Below are positions 34,432 to 42,838 of a stretch of 64,000 nt of DNA, piece after piece; position 1 is the stretch's first letter, and every line of letters starts with the position of its first letter. The stretch is from positions 7,018,501 through 7,082,500 of the forward strand of contig NZ_JACHMB010000001.1 of assembly GCF_014204795.1 (NCBI RefSeq), in the 5' to 3' direction. Source of the DNA: Nonomuraea jabiensis. GTDB lineage: Bacteria; Actinomycetota; Actinomycetes; Streptosporangiales; Streptosporangiaceae. A program made the translations under genes and the position numbers. A model generated the notes under the pieces. The model had not been told where the DNA came from. It made no database searches and was given only the letters and a program-made list of their open reading frames with translations.

Positions 34432-34511
34432 AGTCTCTGTATGTCTATCGCACCCAACCGGGTCTCGCCGAGACCGGGAGGGCACACCAGAAGTGGAGGC
34501 GCGGCCGGGCC

Positions 34512-34799
34512 GTGGGGATCGTAAGTCAGATCTTGGTCGTAGTCCTGTCTCTCTACCTGGTGCTGCTCATCGGCAGAATGATCTTCGAGACGGTGCAGGC
34601 TTTCGCCCGTCAGTGGCGCCCCTCCGGCATCGTTCTGGTGCTGGCCGAAGCCACTTACACCGCAACCGACCCACCTCTCAAGTTCCTCCGCCGTTTCATT
34701 CCCCCGCTCCGGTTGGGTACGGTGGCCTTTGACCTAAGCTTCACTGTCCTGTTCATCGCCGTCCTGCTGCTGATCCAGCTCGCGGGGCTGCTGCGATGA
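34512..34799 (+). CDS. YggT-family membrane protein
   Basis: A 95-residue protein with two membrane helices (about 3-22 and 70-92) around a short loop with the YggT signature DPPLKFLRRFIPP. The family is a constant neighbour of sepF and divIVA in actinobacteria and has been linked to division and osmotic stress, without a defined role. Start GTG 34512. A small stem (GGTCTCG/CGAGACC at 34461-34475) lies in the gap after sepF. Confidence 0.88.
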   Translation: MGIVSQILVVVLSLYLVLLIGRMIFETVQAFARQWRPSGIVLVLAEATYTATDPPLKFLRRFIPPLRLGTVAFDLSFTVLFIAVLLLIQLAGLLR

Positions 34800-34905
34800 C
34801 GGGGGCGGTGTGGCGCAGGTCGTGATCCAACTCGTGTCCGCGCTGAAGTGATTCGGGTTACCGTCCCTCCGGACAGACTCCAAAGCGCGCCAAGGAGACC
34901 AAAAA

Positions 34906-35778
34906 ATGCCGCTGACGCCCGCTGATGTGCGGAACAAGCAGTTCAGTACCACCCGGTTGCGACCGGGCTACGACGAGGAAGAGGTCGACGCCTTTCTCGA
35001 CGAGGTGGAGGCTGAGCTCGACCGTCTGATCCAAGAGAACGAAGAGCTCCGCGCCAAGCTGGCCGAGTGCCTGCGGGGGAAGGTGCCTGGCGGCATGAAC
35101 ATGCCCATGGCCTCCGCCCCGGTCCAGGAGCAGCCCAAGCCCGAGATGATGGCTCCGCCGCCCCAGCCGGAGCCCATGCGCGCCCCCGAGCCGCCGCCCG
35201 TGCAGCAGCCGGTCCCCGTCGCCATGAGCATGCCTCCCGCCGAGGACAACATGGACACCGCGGCCCGCGTGCTCGCGCTCGCCCAGCAGACCGCCGACCA
35301 GGCGATCTCCGACGCCCGCCGCGAGGCGGACGAGACCGTCACCCGCGCCCGCCGCGAGGCCGACGAGATCCTCACCAAGGCACGCCGCCAGGCCGAGCAG
35401 GTCATCGGCGACGCCCGCGCCCGCGCCGAGACGCTCGAGCGCGACGCGCAGGAGCGCCACCGCCAGGCGATGGGCTCGCTGGTGCAGACCCGCGACGAGC
35501 TCGAGCGCAAGGTCGAGGAGCTGCGCAGCTTCGAGCGCGAATACCGCAGCAGGCTCAAGCTCTACCTGGAGAACCAGCTCGCCGAGCTCAACGTGTCCGC
35601 CGAGGGCAGCGGTGGGTTCCCGGTGATGTCCGGTGGTCCGACGGGTCAGGCTCCCGCCATGTCGCACGCCGTCTCGCAGGGCCAGCAGCCGCTTCCCGGC
35701 GGTCCCAGCCCGTTCGGCGGCGACGCGCCGCAGGGTGTCTTCCCCGGCGGTGACGGTCCTCACAACGACCGCCGGTAA
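34906..35778 (+). CDS. divIVA: Polar growth protein DivIVA (Wag31)
   Basis: A 290-residue coiled-coil protein. The N-terminal lipid-binding domain reads LTPADVRNKQFSTTRLRPGYDEEEVDAFLDEV with the crossed-loop Phe/Arg region, a Pro/Met-rich linker (about 60-120) follows, then a long coiled coil (about 120-225) and a Gly-rich tail. In actinomycetes it marks hyphal tips and directs cell-wall growth. ATG 34906 with AAGGAG upstream. Next gene begins 41 nt downstream and may be co-transcribed. Confidence 0.95.
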   Translation: MPLTPADVRNKQFSTTRLRPGYDEEEVDAFLDEVEAELDRLIQENEELRAKLAECLRGKVPGGMNMPMASAPVQEQPKPEMMAPPPQPEPMRAPEPPPVQQPVPVAMSMPPAEDNMDTAARVLALAQQTADQAISDARREADETVTRARREADEILTKARRQAEQVIGDARARAETLERDAQERHRQAMGSLVQTRDELERKVEELRSFEREYRSRLKLYLENQLAELNVSAEGSGGFPVMSGGPTGQAPAMSHAVSQGQQPLPGGPSPFGGDAPQGVFPGGDGPHNDRR

Positions 35779-35819
35779 AGTAACGGGTCACTAGGACCTG
35801 TCACTCGAAAGAGCCCCCT

Positions 35820-37901
35820 GTGATCCTTATCAGTGCTGGTTTGGTGCTCGCGGCGGTCGTGCTGCTGATCGCGGGCTTCGTACTGGCTAAGCCGTTCCTG
35901 ATCATGTGGTCCATCGTGGTCAGCGTGCTGTCCGCGCTGTTCCTCGTGATCGGGGCATTCCTGCGGCGAAACGAGCTTTTTCCCGGTGGTGGGCAGGCCG
36001 CTGCGCCGGCCACCCCACCGAAAGGGCTCATGCCGCCGGGCCCAGGCTCGCCGTACAGCCAGACCGGCCCCATGGGTCACCAGCCCCCACCGCGACCCCA
36101 TCCGCATCCGCAGGCGCCGCAGCGGACGGCGACCGTTCCCGCCGCCGCACCCCGCCGCCCCGCGGCGAGCGGCATCTCGCCGGATGCGATCGTGTTGGTG
36201 ATCCCCGGACGCAAGCGCTACCACGTGTCCGGCTGCCGGCAGTTGAGCGGCCGGGACAGCGAGGAGCTCACGTACGAGGAGGCACGCGAGGAGGGCTTCA
36301 CGCCCTGCACGGCGTGCCTGCCTGACGCCGCGCTCGGCGGACGGCAGCTGCCGCCTGCCGCCGACCCCGAGCCCGTCGTCCCCCCCGGCGCCGCCGTCAC
36401 GGCGGCGAGCCGGGCCGAAGACTCCGCGCAGACCCGCGACGTACGTCCGCCGGTCGCCCCGCCGAAGCCTGCCGCGAAGGCTTCCACCCCCGACCCGGAG
36501 CCCGCCTCCCGCGAGGAAGGCGCCACCGCGTGGTTCGGCCGCCCGTCCGCCTCCTCCGAGCCGGACGACGATCAGGCGGACGCAGAGACTTCCTATTTCC
36601 GGCCGCCGCCTTCCGCGCGCAGGCCCGGCTCGCCCTCCGCCACTCCGGAGGGTCCCGCCCCGGCAGCCCCCGGCAAGTCCGGATCACCCGCGGCCAAGCC
36701 TTCGCAGCGCACCGGCTCACCGGAACAGCCCGGCACCAAGTCCGGGCAGTCCACCGGCTCGCCCGAGCAGCCCGGCACCAAGCCCACCCGGCCTGGCGAC
36801 AAGCCGGGACAGACCGGCGGCCCGTCATCGAAGCCCGGATCGACCGGTGGTCCTTCGTCGGGTGCGAAGCCTGGATCGTCCGGTGGTCCGTCGTCGGGTG
36901 CGAAGCCCGGATCGACGGGTGCCCGGCCGGGGCAGCCCACCGGTGGGCCGGCTTCGAAGGTGGCCGACGAGGACGATTCCGCCGGGCCCGCCACGGCACC
37001 GCAGCCGCGCGTGACCTCTTCCGGGGCGCCGGTCCGTTCTGGACCCTCGGGCGGGGCTTCCGGGCCGTCACAGCGTCCTTCTGGGGCCGCCAGGACGCCT
37101 GCTACGGCGGGGGAGAGCGCGACGGCGCCGGAGCGGCCCGCGTCCTCCGCCGAGTCGGAGGCCAAGCCCAAGGGCCCGCTGCCTCCAGGCCCCGGCACGA
37201 GCACCGGACGCCCTTCCGGCCCGAGCTCGGCCACCAAGCCTTCGCCGACGGAAAAGTCCACCTCCGACCGGCCGTCAACGTCCGACCGCCCGTCAACCTC
37301 CGGGAGCCCGTCGGCCTCCAACCGCCCGTCAGCTTCCGACCGCCCGTCTCCCTCCGATCGGCCGTCTGCCTCTGACCGGCCGTCGGCTTCTGAGCGGCCC
37401 TCTGCTGCGAGTGGCCCCGCCAAGGCGGGCGCGGCCGGCGGCGCGGGCCCGAAGCCCGGGACCTCCGCCACCGGTGGGCCCGCGGGCTCGGGGGCGAAGT
37501 CCGGCACGCCCGGCACGGCGACGGGTTCGTCGTCGGGATCCGCCGGGACGGGCTCCAAGGGTGGCGCCGCTTCCACCAAGCCGGATGCCCCCAAGGGCGA
37601 GGCGAGCGGTTCCGCGCCCAAGTCCGGCGCCTCGGCCAAGACCGCCAAGCCTGAGACTTCCGGCTCGGCCGACGCCGATGACAAGCGCACCGGCTCCTCG
37701 GGCGGTGGCGCTGAGGGCAAGGGCGAGCGTTCCGGCACGGTGAAGGTCATCATCGGCACCCGCCGCTACCACAGCACCGCGTGCCCGTTGATCAGGGGCG
37801 CGGGGGAGTCGGGCGTGGAGACGATGACGCTCGCGGCGGCGGAGGCGGCCGGGCTGACGAGCTGCTCGGTGTGCCAGCACGACCGCGAATCGGTGAGCTG
37901 A
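35820..37901 (+). CDS. Unrecognised membrane protein with two His/Cys zinc-like modules
   Basis: A 693-residue protein. Two membrane helices lie at about 3-23 and 26-47. A first small module has H135, C139, C163 and C166 in the pattern RYHxxxC ... GFTPCTAC. A very long low-complexity linker (about 175-635) is rich in Pro, Ser, Gly and Lys, with GTKSGQ-, PSSGAKPGS- and SDRPSA-type repeats. A second module repeats the first pattern with H651, C655, C682 and C685 (RYHSTAC ... LTSCSVC). The YHxxxC...CxxC module resembles Ada-like or nuclease-associated zinc ribbons, so metal binding is likely but inferred. GTG 35820 has GAAAGAG 6 nt upstream. Location after divIVA suggests an envelope or polarity role. 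Confidence 0.75.
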   Translation: MILISAGLVLAAVVLLIAGFVLAKPFLIMWSIVVSVLSALFLVIGAFLRRNELFPGGGQAAAPATPPKGLMPPGPGSPYSQTGPMGHQPPPRPHPHPQAPQRTATVPAAAPRRPAASGISPDAIVLVIPGRKRYHVSGCRQLSGRDSEELTYEEAREEGFTPCTACLPDAALGGRQLPPAADPEPVVPPGAAVTAASRAEDSAQTRDVRPPVAPPKPAAKASTPDPEPASREEGATAWFGRPSASSEPDDDQADAETSYFRPPPSARRPGSPSATPEGPAPAAPGKSGSPAAKPSQRTGSPEQPGTKSGQSTGSPEQPGTKPTRPGDKPGQTGGPSSKPGSTGGPSSGAKPGSSGGPSSGAKPGSTGARPGQPTGGPASKVADEDDSAGPATAPQPRVTSSGAPVRSGPSGGASGPSQRPSGAARTPATAGESATAPERPASSAESEAKPKGPLPPGPGTSTGRPSGPSSATKPSPTEKSTSDRPSTSDRPSTSGSPSASNRPSASDRPSPSDRPSASDRPSASERPSAASGPAKAGAAGGAGPKPGTSATGGPAGSGAKSGTPGTATGSSSGSAGTGSKGGAASTKPDAPKGEASGSAPKSGASAKTAKPETSGSADADDKRTGSSGGGAEGKGERSGTVKVIIGTRRYHSTACPLIRGAGESGVETMTLAAAEAAGLTSCSVCQHDRESVS

Positions 37902-37929
37902 GAGCCACCGCGAGCGTCCGCCACGATCG

Positions 37930-38270
37930 GCCCTGAGCTGGCCTACCGAGCACCCTTGGCCGTGTGGTCGGGGCTCGGTTGCCCTGAGTCGGCCTGACGA
38001 GCACCTCTGGGCGCATGGTCGGGGCCCCACGATGCCTGCGCGTCTCCGTCCCTCGGCCATTGCGCTCCCTCAGCCGATCCAAGGCGCTTGATGTGCACTG
38101 GCGAGGTGACGCAACTCAGGGCGGGCTCTTACCGGCCACCGGCACGCGTCGGGACAGCCCCGAGAGGCGAGATCCGTGCGCGGGTGCCAGGCCGCTTCAG
38201 GGGCGGTGGGGGTGGGCCCGGGAGGCGAGATCCGTGGGCGGGTGCCGGGCCGCTGCGGGGGGTGCGGTGG
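37930..38270. repeat. Two pairs of degenerate tandem duplications in a convergent gap
   Basis: The 406-bp gap between convergent genes holds two different duplications. About 48 bp starting GCCCTGAG at 37930 recurs imperfectly at 37981; about 50 bp starting GAGGCGAGATCCGTG at 38164 recurs at 38222. Both have periods near 50-58 bp and several mismatches. No gene or clear terminator hairpin is seen here. Confidence 0.65.
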
Positions 38271-38307
38271 GGCCGGGGCCGGGAGGTGGCCCCACCGCGT
38301 CCCGCGG

Positions 38308-41300
38308 TCAGGCGCGGCGGAGGTGGAAGGTCAGGGACAGGTCCTCGTCCGTGTGGGACGGCAGATCCGGCGCCGTGCCCTCCGTGACCGTCGTCGCCAG
38401 GACCTCCTCCGCCACCACGTGCCCCTCGGTGCGCAGGGCCGTGGCGAGGTCGGGAGAGGACGTGGTCCACCACAGGTCGATGCGGTCCGTGATCGACAGG
38501 CCGGTCGACTTGCGGGCGTCCTGGACCAGGCGGATGACCTCGCGCAGGAGACCGGCGCGGCGCAGCTCGTCGGTGAGCTCCAGGTCCAGGGCCACCGTCT
38601 CGCCCGTGCCGGTGCCGATGGCGCCCGTCTCCACCGCCCAGCCCGAGCGGGGCTGCTCGTTGACGATCACGTCGTCCGGGCCGAGCATGATCTCGCCCAG
38701 CTCGTCCGCCTCCAGCATGACCGTGGAGCCCGAGCGGAGGGCCCGGGCCACGCGGGTGGCGTCGGCGGCGGCCACCGCGGCCGCGACCAGCTTGGTCTGG
38801 GAGCCGAAGCGCTTGCCCAGGGCCCGGAAGTTGGGCTTGACCGAGTAAGTCACGAGATCGGCGCTAAATCCGGACATGTCTTCGAGGGTGTGGACGTTCA
38901 GCTCGTCCGCCACCAGCCCGCGGAGCTCCTCGGGCAGCGACGGCCAGCCGTGCGCCCCCACCAGGGCGCGGCGGAGCGGCTGGCGGGTCTTGACGCCCGA
39001 CGAGGCGCGGGCCGAGCGGCCCAGCTCCACCAGGCGGCGTACGAGGGCCATCTGGTCGGACAGCGCCGGGTCCAGCAGGTCCTCGCGCACCTCCGGCCAG
39101 GCGGCCAGGTGCACCGAGGAGGGCGCGTCGGAGGAGCGCAGGACGTCCCAGAGGTAGTCGGTGATGAACGGCGTGACGGGGGCCATCAGCCGCGTCACCG
39201 TCTCCAGGCACTCGTAGAGCGTCGCGAACGCCTCCGGCGAGCCCTGCCAGAACCGGCGGCGCGAGCGGCGCACGTACCAGTTGGACAGGTCGTCGAGGAA
39301 GTCCGCCAGGCGGCGCCCGGCGCGCTGGGTGTCGTACTCGTCCAGCGACGCCGTGACCTCGGCCACCGTCCTGTGCAGCTCGGCCAGCACCCAGCGGTCG
39401 AGCAGCGGGCGCTCGGCCGCGGGCGTGGCCTGCGCGAGCATGGACGGCGACCAGGACTCGGCGTTGGCGTAGAGGGTGAAGAACGACGAGGTGTTCCAGA
39501 GCGTCAGCAGGACCTTGCGGACGATCTCCTCGAGGGTGTTGTGCCCCACCCGGCGGGACGCCCAGGGCGAGCCCGAGCAGGCCATGAACCAGCGCAGCGC
39601 GTCGGCCCCGTGCTGGTCCATCAGCGGGATCGGCTCGAGGATGTTGCCCAGGTGCTTGCTCATCTTGCGGCCGTCCTCGGCCAGGATGAGGCCGAGGCAG
39701 AGCACGTTCTCGTAGGAGGACTGGCCGAAGACCAGCGTGCCGACGGCCATCAGCGAGTAGAACCAGCCGCGCGTCTGGTCGGTGGCCTCGCAGATGAACT
39801 GCGCCGGGTAGACGCCCTCCGGCTTGCCGCGCTCGCCCCACTGGGCGAACGGCATGGAGCCGGAGTCGTACCAGGCGTCGATGACGTCCGGCACGCGGCG
39901 CGCGAGGGCGCCGCACGACGGGCAGTCGAAGGTCACGTCGTCCACGTACGGGCGGTGCGGGTCGAGCGCCGAGATGTCCTGCCCCGCCAGCCCGCCCAGC
40001 TCCTCCAGCGAGCCGACGCAGGTCACGTGGGACTCGTCCGCCGAGCACACCCACAGCGGCAGCGGCGTGCCCCAGTAGCGCGAGCGCGACAGCGACCAGT
40101 CGACGTTGTTGCGCAGCCACTCGCCGAACCGGCCCCACTTGATCGTCTCGGGGAACCAGTTGGTGCCGGCGTTCTCGGCCAGCATCTTGTCCTTGACCGC
40201 GGTGGTGCGGATGTACCAGGACGGGAGCGCGTAGTAGAGCAGCGGGGTGTGGCAGCGCCAGCAGTGGGGGTAGCTGTGCTCGAAGTGGCCGCCGCGGTAG
40301 AGCAGCCCGCGGGCGCGCAGGTCCTCGGTCAGCTCCTCGTCGGCGTCCTTGAAGAACCGGCCGCCGACCATGGGCACGTCGTCGAGGAAGCGGCCGTCGG
40401 GGCCGATCGGGTTGACGACGGGCATGTCGTACTGCCTGATCACGGCCATGTCGTCGGCGCCGAAGGCCGGGGCCTGGTGGACCAGGCCGGTGCCGTCCTC
40501 GACCGTGACGTACTCGCCGAGCACGACGTAGTGGGCGCCCGGGATGTCGACCAGATCGAACGGCCGGGAGTAGGAGGTGTGCTCCAGCTCGCGCCCGGTG
40601 TAGCGGGCCACCTCGGTCGCGCCCTCGCCGAGGACCGCCAGCAGCGGCTCGGCCACCACCAGGACCTCGCCGTCCGCGGTGCGGGCCGCGACGTACGTCA
40701 CGTCGGGGTGCACGGCGACGGCCGTGTTGGACACGAGGGTCCACGGCGTGGTCGTCCACACCAGCAGCGCGGCGCCCAGCTCGGCCAGCGGCCCGGAGGT
40801 CACCGGCATGCGGACGTAGACGGACGGGCTGGAGACGGTCTCGTAGCCGCCGGGCTGGCCCAGCTCGTGGTCGGACAGCCCGGTGCCGCAGCGCGGGCAG
40901 TACGGCGTGATGCGGAAGTCGCGGAACAGCAGCCCCTTGTCCCAGATGACCTTCAGCGACCACCAGACCGACTCGATGTAGGACGGGTCCATGGTCCGGT
41001 ACGCCTGGGACAGGTCGATCCAGTAGCCCATGCGCTCGGTCAGCTGCTCGAAGGCGTCGACGTGGCGCAGCACCGACTCGCGGCACTTGGCGTTGAACTC
41101 GGCGATGCCGTATTCCTCGATGTCCTTCTTGCCGGTCAGGCCCAGCTCGCGCTCCACGCCGACCTCGACGGGCAGGCCGTGGCAGTCCCAGCCGGCCTTG
41201 CGCGGGACGCTGAATCCGCGCATGGACTTGTAGCGCGGGAACAGGTCCTTGAACACCCGCGCCTCGACGTGGTGCACGCCGGGCAGGCCGTTGGCGGTGG

Positions 41301-41454
41301 GCGGGCCCTCGTAGAAGACCCAGGACGGGTTTCCGGAGTTCTGCTCCACGGAGCGCTCGAAGATCTTCCCGTCCCGCCAGCGGTCGAGGACCTCGCGCTC
41401 GAGCGCGGGCAGGTCGACCTGCGCGGGAAGAGAGCGGAAAGATGGGGAAGACAT
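38308..41454 (-). CDS. ileS: Isoleucyl-tRNA synthetase, type 2-like, with a GxHH signature
   Basis: A 1048-residue class I synthetase; the length and the segment GWDCHGLPVEVGVERELGL fit the eukaryote-like type 2 IleRS group. The class I HxGH signature reads G59-V-H-H62 (in NGLPGVHHVEAR), that is, first and third positions swapped. The second signature, RKMSKHLGN, is normal, and the CP1 editing domain and anticodon-binding region are present. The swap has been reported in mupirocin-hyper-resistant type 2 IleRS. ATG 41454 has GGAGG 11 nt upstream and a T-box leader. The open frame upstream of 41454 is the leader RNA, not protein. Confidence 0.96.
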   Translation of the reverse strand: MSSPSFRSLPAQVDLPALEREVLDRWRDGKIFERSVEQNSGNPSWVFYEGPPTANGLPGVHHVEARVFKDLFPRYKSMRGFSVPRKAGWDCHGLPVEVGVERELGLTGKKDIEEYGIAEFNAKCRESVLRHVDAFEQLTERMGYWIDLSQAYRTMDPSYIESVWWSLKVIWDKGLLFRDFRITPYCPRCGTGLSDHELGQPGGYETVSSPSVYVRMPVTSGPLAELGAALLVWTTTPWTLVSNTAVAVHPDVTYVAARTADGEVLVVAEPLLAVLGEGATEVARYTGRELEHTSYSRPFDLVDIPGAHYVVLGEYVTVEDGTGLVHQAPAFGADDMAVIRQYDMPVVNPIGPDGRFLDDVPMVGGRFFKDADEELTEDLRARGLLYRGGHFEHSYPHCWRCHTPLLYYALPSWYIRTTAVKDKMLAENAGTNWFPETIKWGRFGEWLRNNVDWSLSRSRYWGTPLPLWVCSADESHVTCVGSLEELGGLAGQDISALDPHRPYVDDVTFDCPSCGALARRVPDVIDAWYDSGSMPFAQWGERGKPEGVYPAQFICEATDQTRGWFYSLMAVGTLVFGQSSYENVLCLGLILAEDGRKMSKHLGNILEPIPLMDQHGADALRWFMACSGSPWASRRVGHNTLEEIVRKVLLTLWNTSSFFTLYANAESWSPSMLAQATPAAERPLLDRWVLAELHRTVAEVTASLDEYDTQRAGRRLADFLDDLSNWYVRRSRRRFWQGSPEAFATLYECLETVTRLMAPVTPFITDYLWDVLRSSDAPSSVHLAAWPEVREDLLDPALSDQMALVRRLVELGRSARASSGVKTRQPLRRALVGAHGWPSLPEELRGLVADELNVHTLEDMSGFSADLVTYSVKPNFRALGKRFGSQTKLVAAAVAAADATRVARALRSGSTVMLEADELGEIMLGPDDVIVNEQPRSGWAVETGAIGTGTGETVALDLELTDELRRAGLLREVIRLVQDARKSTGLSITDRIDLWWTTSSPDLATALRTEGHVVAEEVLATTVTEGTAPDLPSHTDEDLSLTFHLRRA

Positions 41455-41645
41455 TTCGGGCGTGACCTCCACGCTTCGTCGGCCGGTAGGGCGAGCGTGA
41501 AGGGACGAAGCCACGCGGCTCCGCGGTACCACCCTTCTTGACCCCGCACGCGGGGCCCTCTTCGTTTGGTCTGCAGCCGGGTCTAATGAGCTCTGGCGAG
41601 CCGTTCTTCCGGCGGCTCCGGGGTGATATCCCTCACAGTCGGGCC
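41455..41645 (-). promoter_or_regulatory. ileS T-box riboswitch (translational type)
   Basis: Read leftward, the leader contains the T-box sequence AGGGTGGTACCGCGG (41521-41536) and, near its 5' end, a loop GGGATATCACCC with an ATC isoleucine codon (41625-41627) as likely specifier. A stem GCTTCGTC/GACGAAGC (41504-41511 with 41473-41480) lies next to the ribosome site GGAGG (41466-41470). No terminator with U-run is present, so uncharged tRNA-Ile probably exposes the ribosome site. This agrees with actinobacterial ileS T-boxes, which have a very short stem I. Confidence 0.88.
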
Positions 41646-41821
41646 CCATCAACGCCTTGCAGTCTCAAACCATAACGCAGAGTGGGGCCGAAGGCTTCCT
41701 GGTTTCGCGCGGCGGCGCCTCGGTAGGCAACCGACAAAGTTGCGGGAATGGACGCCCCTGTGGAGGAGTTAGATGCGCGAGGCGGGATAGTACGGGGGAG
41801 GTAAACCGTCCGGCGGGTCGT

Positions 41822-41850
41822 TTGCCGTTCCGTTATGTGGATCCTAAGCT
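41822..41850 (+). promoter_or_regulatory. Promoter of the dksA-like gene
   Basis: TTGCCG (41822-41827), an exact 17-nt spacer, and TAAGCT (41845-41850), 42 nt before the ATG. It diverges from the ileS leader. Confidence 0.65.
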
Positions 41851-41891
41851 GCCCGCACCATTTATGGCCTTGATCAGCAATGGAGGCAGCC

Positions 41892-42281
41892 ATGGCGGCA
41901 GTCACGCAGACCGCTACACCTTCGATGTGGTCGCAGGAGGAGCTGGCCGAGGTACGCGGCATGCTCCAGAGCGAGATCGACCAGCTCAACGCGGACATCC
42001 ACCGCCACGAGACGGAGATAGCCTCTGGAGACGTCACTCAGGGAGCGGGCGACGACCAGGCGGACGCCGGCGCGAAGACGTACGAGCGCGAACGCGAGAT
42101 CGCCCTTACCCTGAATGCGCGCGATCTGGTCGCGCAGAACGAACGTGCGATCGCCAGGATCGACGCCGGGACCTATGGAGTGTGCGAATCGTGCCACAAG
42201 CCGATCGGCAAGGAACGCCTTCAGGCGTTCCCGAGGGCGACGCTGTGCGTGGCCTGCAAGCAGAAGGAGGAGCGCCGGTAG
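41892..42281 (+). CDS. DksA/TraR-family zinc-finger protein
   Basis: A 129-residue protein: helical coiled-coil N-terminal part (ELAEVRGMLQSEIDQLNADI) and the C4 zinc finger CESCHKPIGKERLQAFPRAT then LCVAC. Relatives bind RNA polymerase through the secondary channel, but actinobacterial members (like the CarD-independent TraR-type proteins near lspA) are little studied. ATG 41892 has GGAGG 5 nt upstream; an ATG at 41880 is in frame but has no site. The gene overlaps the probable lspA start. Confidence 0.88.
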   Translation: MAAVTQTATPSMWSQEELAEVRGMLQSEIDQLNADIHRHETEIASGDVTQGAGDDQADAGAKTYEREREIALTLNARDLVAQNERAIARIDAGTYGVCESCHKPIGKERLQAFPRATLCVACKQKEERR

Positions 42282-42838
42282 GCCGCCCCCGCGGGCGGCT
42301 GTTCGCCGTCCTCGTCGTGCTGGCGGCCGTGATCTACGCGGCCGATCTCATCACCAAGACGGTGGTGTTGCGCACACTCGAGGGCCAGGCGCCGCTCGTC
42401 GTCATCCAGGACGTGCTGCAGTTCCGGGTGATCTTCAATTCCGGTGCCGCCTTCAGCATCGGCACCGGAATGACCTTCATCTTCACCTTCATCGCCGCGG
42501 GCGTGGTCGTCGCCATCGTGCGCACCGCCCGCAAGCTCGGCAGCCGGGCCTGGGCGGTCACGCTGGGGCTGCTGCTCGGCGGCGCGCTCGGCAACCTCAC
42601 CGACCGGCTGCTGCGCTATCCCTCGGGGTTCGGGCGCTCCACCCAGCTCCAGGGGCACGTCGTCGACTTCATCGAGGTGCTTCCCGGGCATTTCCCCGTC
42701 ATCGACTACTTCCCCGTGTTCAACATCGCCGACTCGGCCATCGTCTGCGGCGGCATCCTGGCGGTGCTCCTGGCCTGGCGCAACGTGCAGATCGACGGCT
42801 CCAAGGAGCAGCTGAAGGAGGTCGAGAAGGGTGAGTGA
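42245..42838 (+). CDS. lspA: Lipoprotein signal peptidase
   Basis: A 197-residue protein with four membrane helices. The catalytic aspartates are visible in GNLTDRLLR and NIADSAIVCGG, and FNSGAAFSIG corresponds to the conserved NxGAAF motif. It cleaves prolipoprotein signal peptides after lipidation. No start codon exists near the gene-proximal AAGGAGG (42264-42270); GTG 42245, with GAGGG 7 nt upstream, gives a normal N-terminus but overlaps the dksA-like gene by 37 nt. GTG 42317 is the alternative and would cut into the first helix. Confidence 0.9.
   Translation: MRGLQAEGGAPVGRPRGRLFAVLVVLAAVIYAADLITKTVVLRTLEGQAPLVVIQDVLQFRVIFNSGAAFSIGTGMTFIFTFIAAGVVVAIVRTARKLGSRAWAVTLGLLLGGALGNLTDRLLRYPSGFGRSTQLQGHVVDFIEVLPGHFPVIDYFPVFNIADSAIVCGGILAVLLAWRNVQIDGSKEQLKEVEKGE

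Noticed and set aside
38176..41541. 1121-codon rightward open frame opposite ileS
   Set aside because: ileS motifs on the other strand are unambiguous; this frame has none.
41455..41652. N-terminal extension of IleRS of about 65 residues
   Set aside because: The sequence is the T-box leader RNA; the family start fits ATG 41454.
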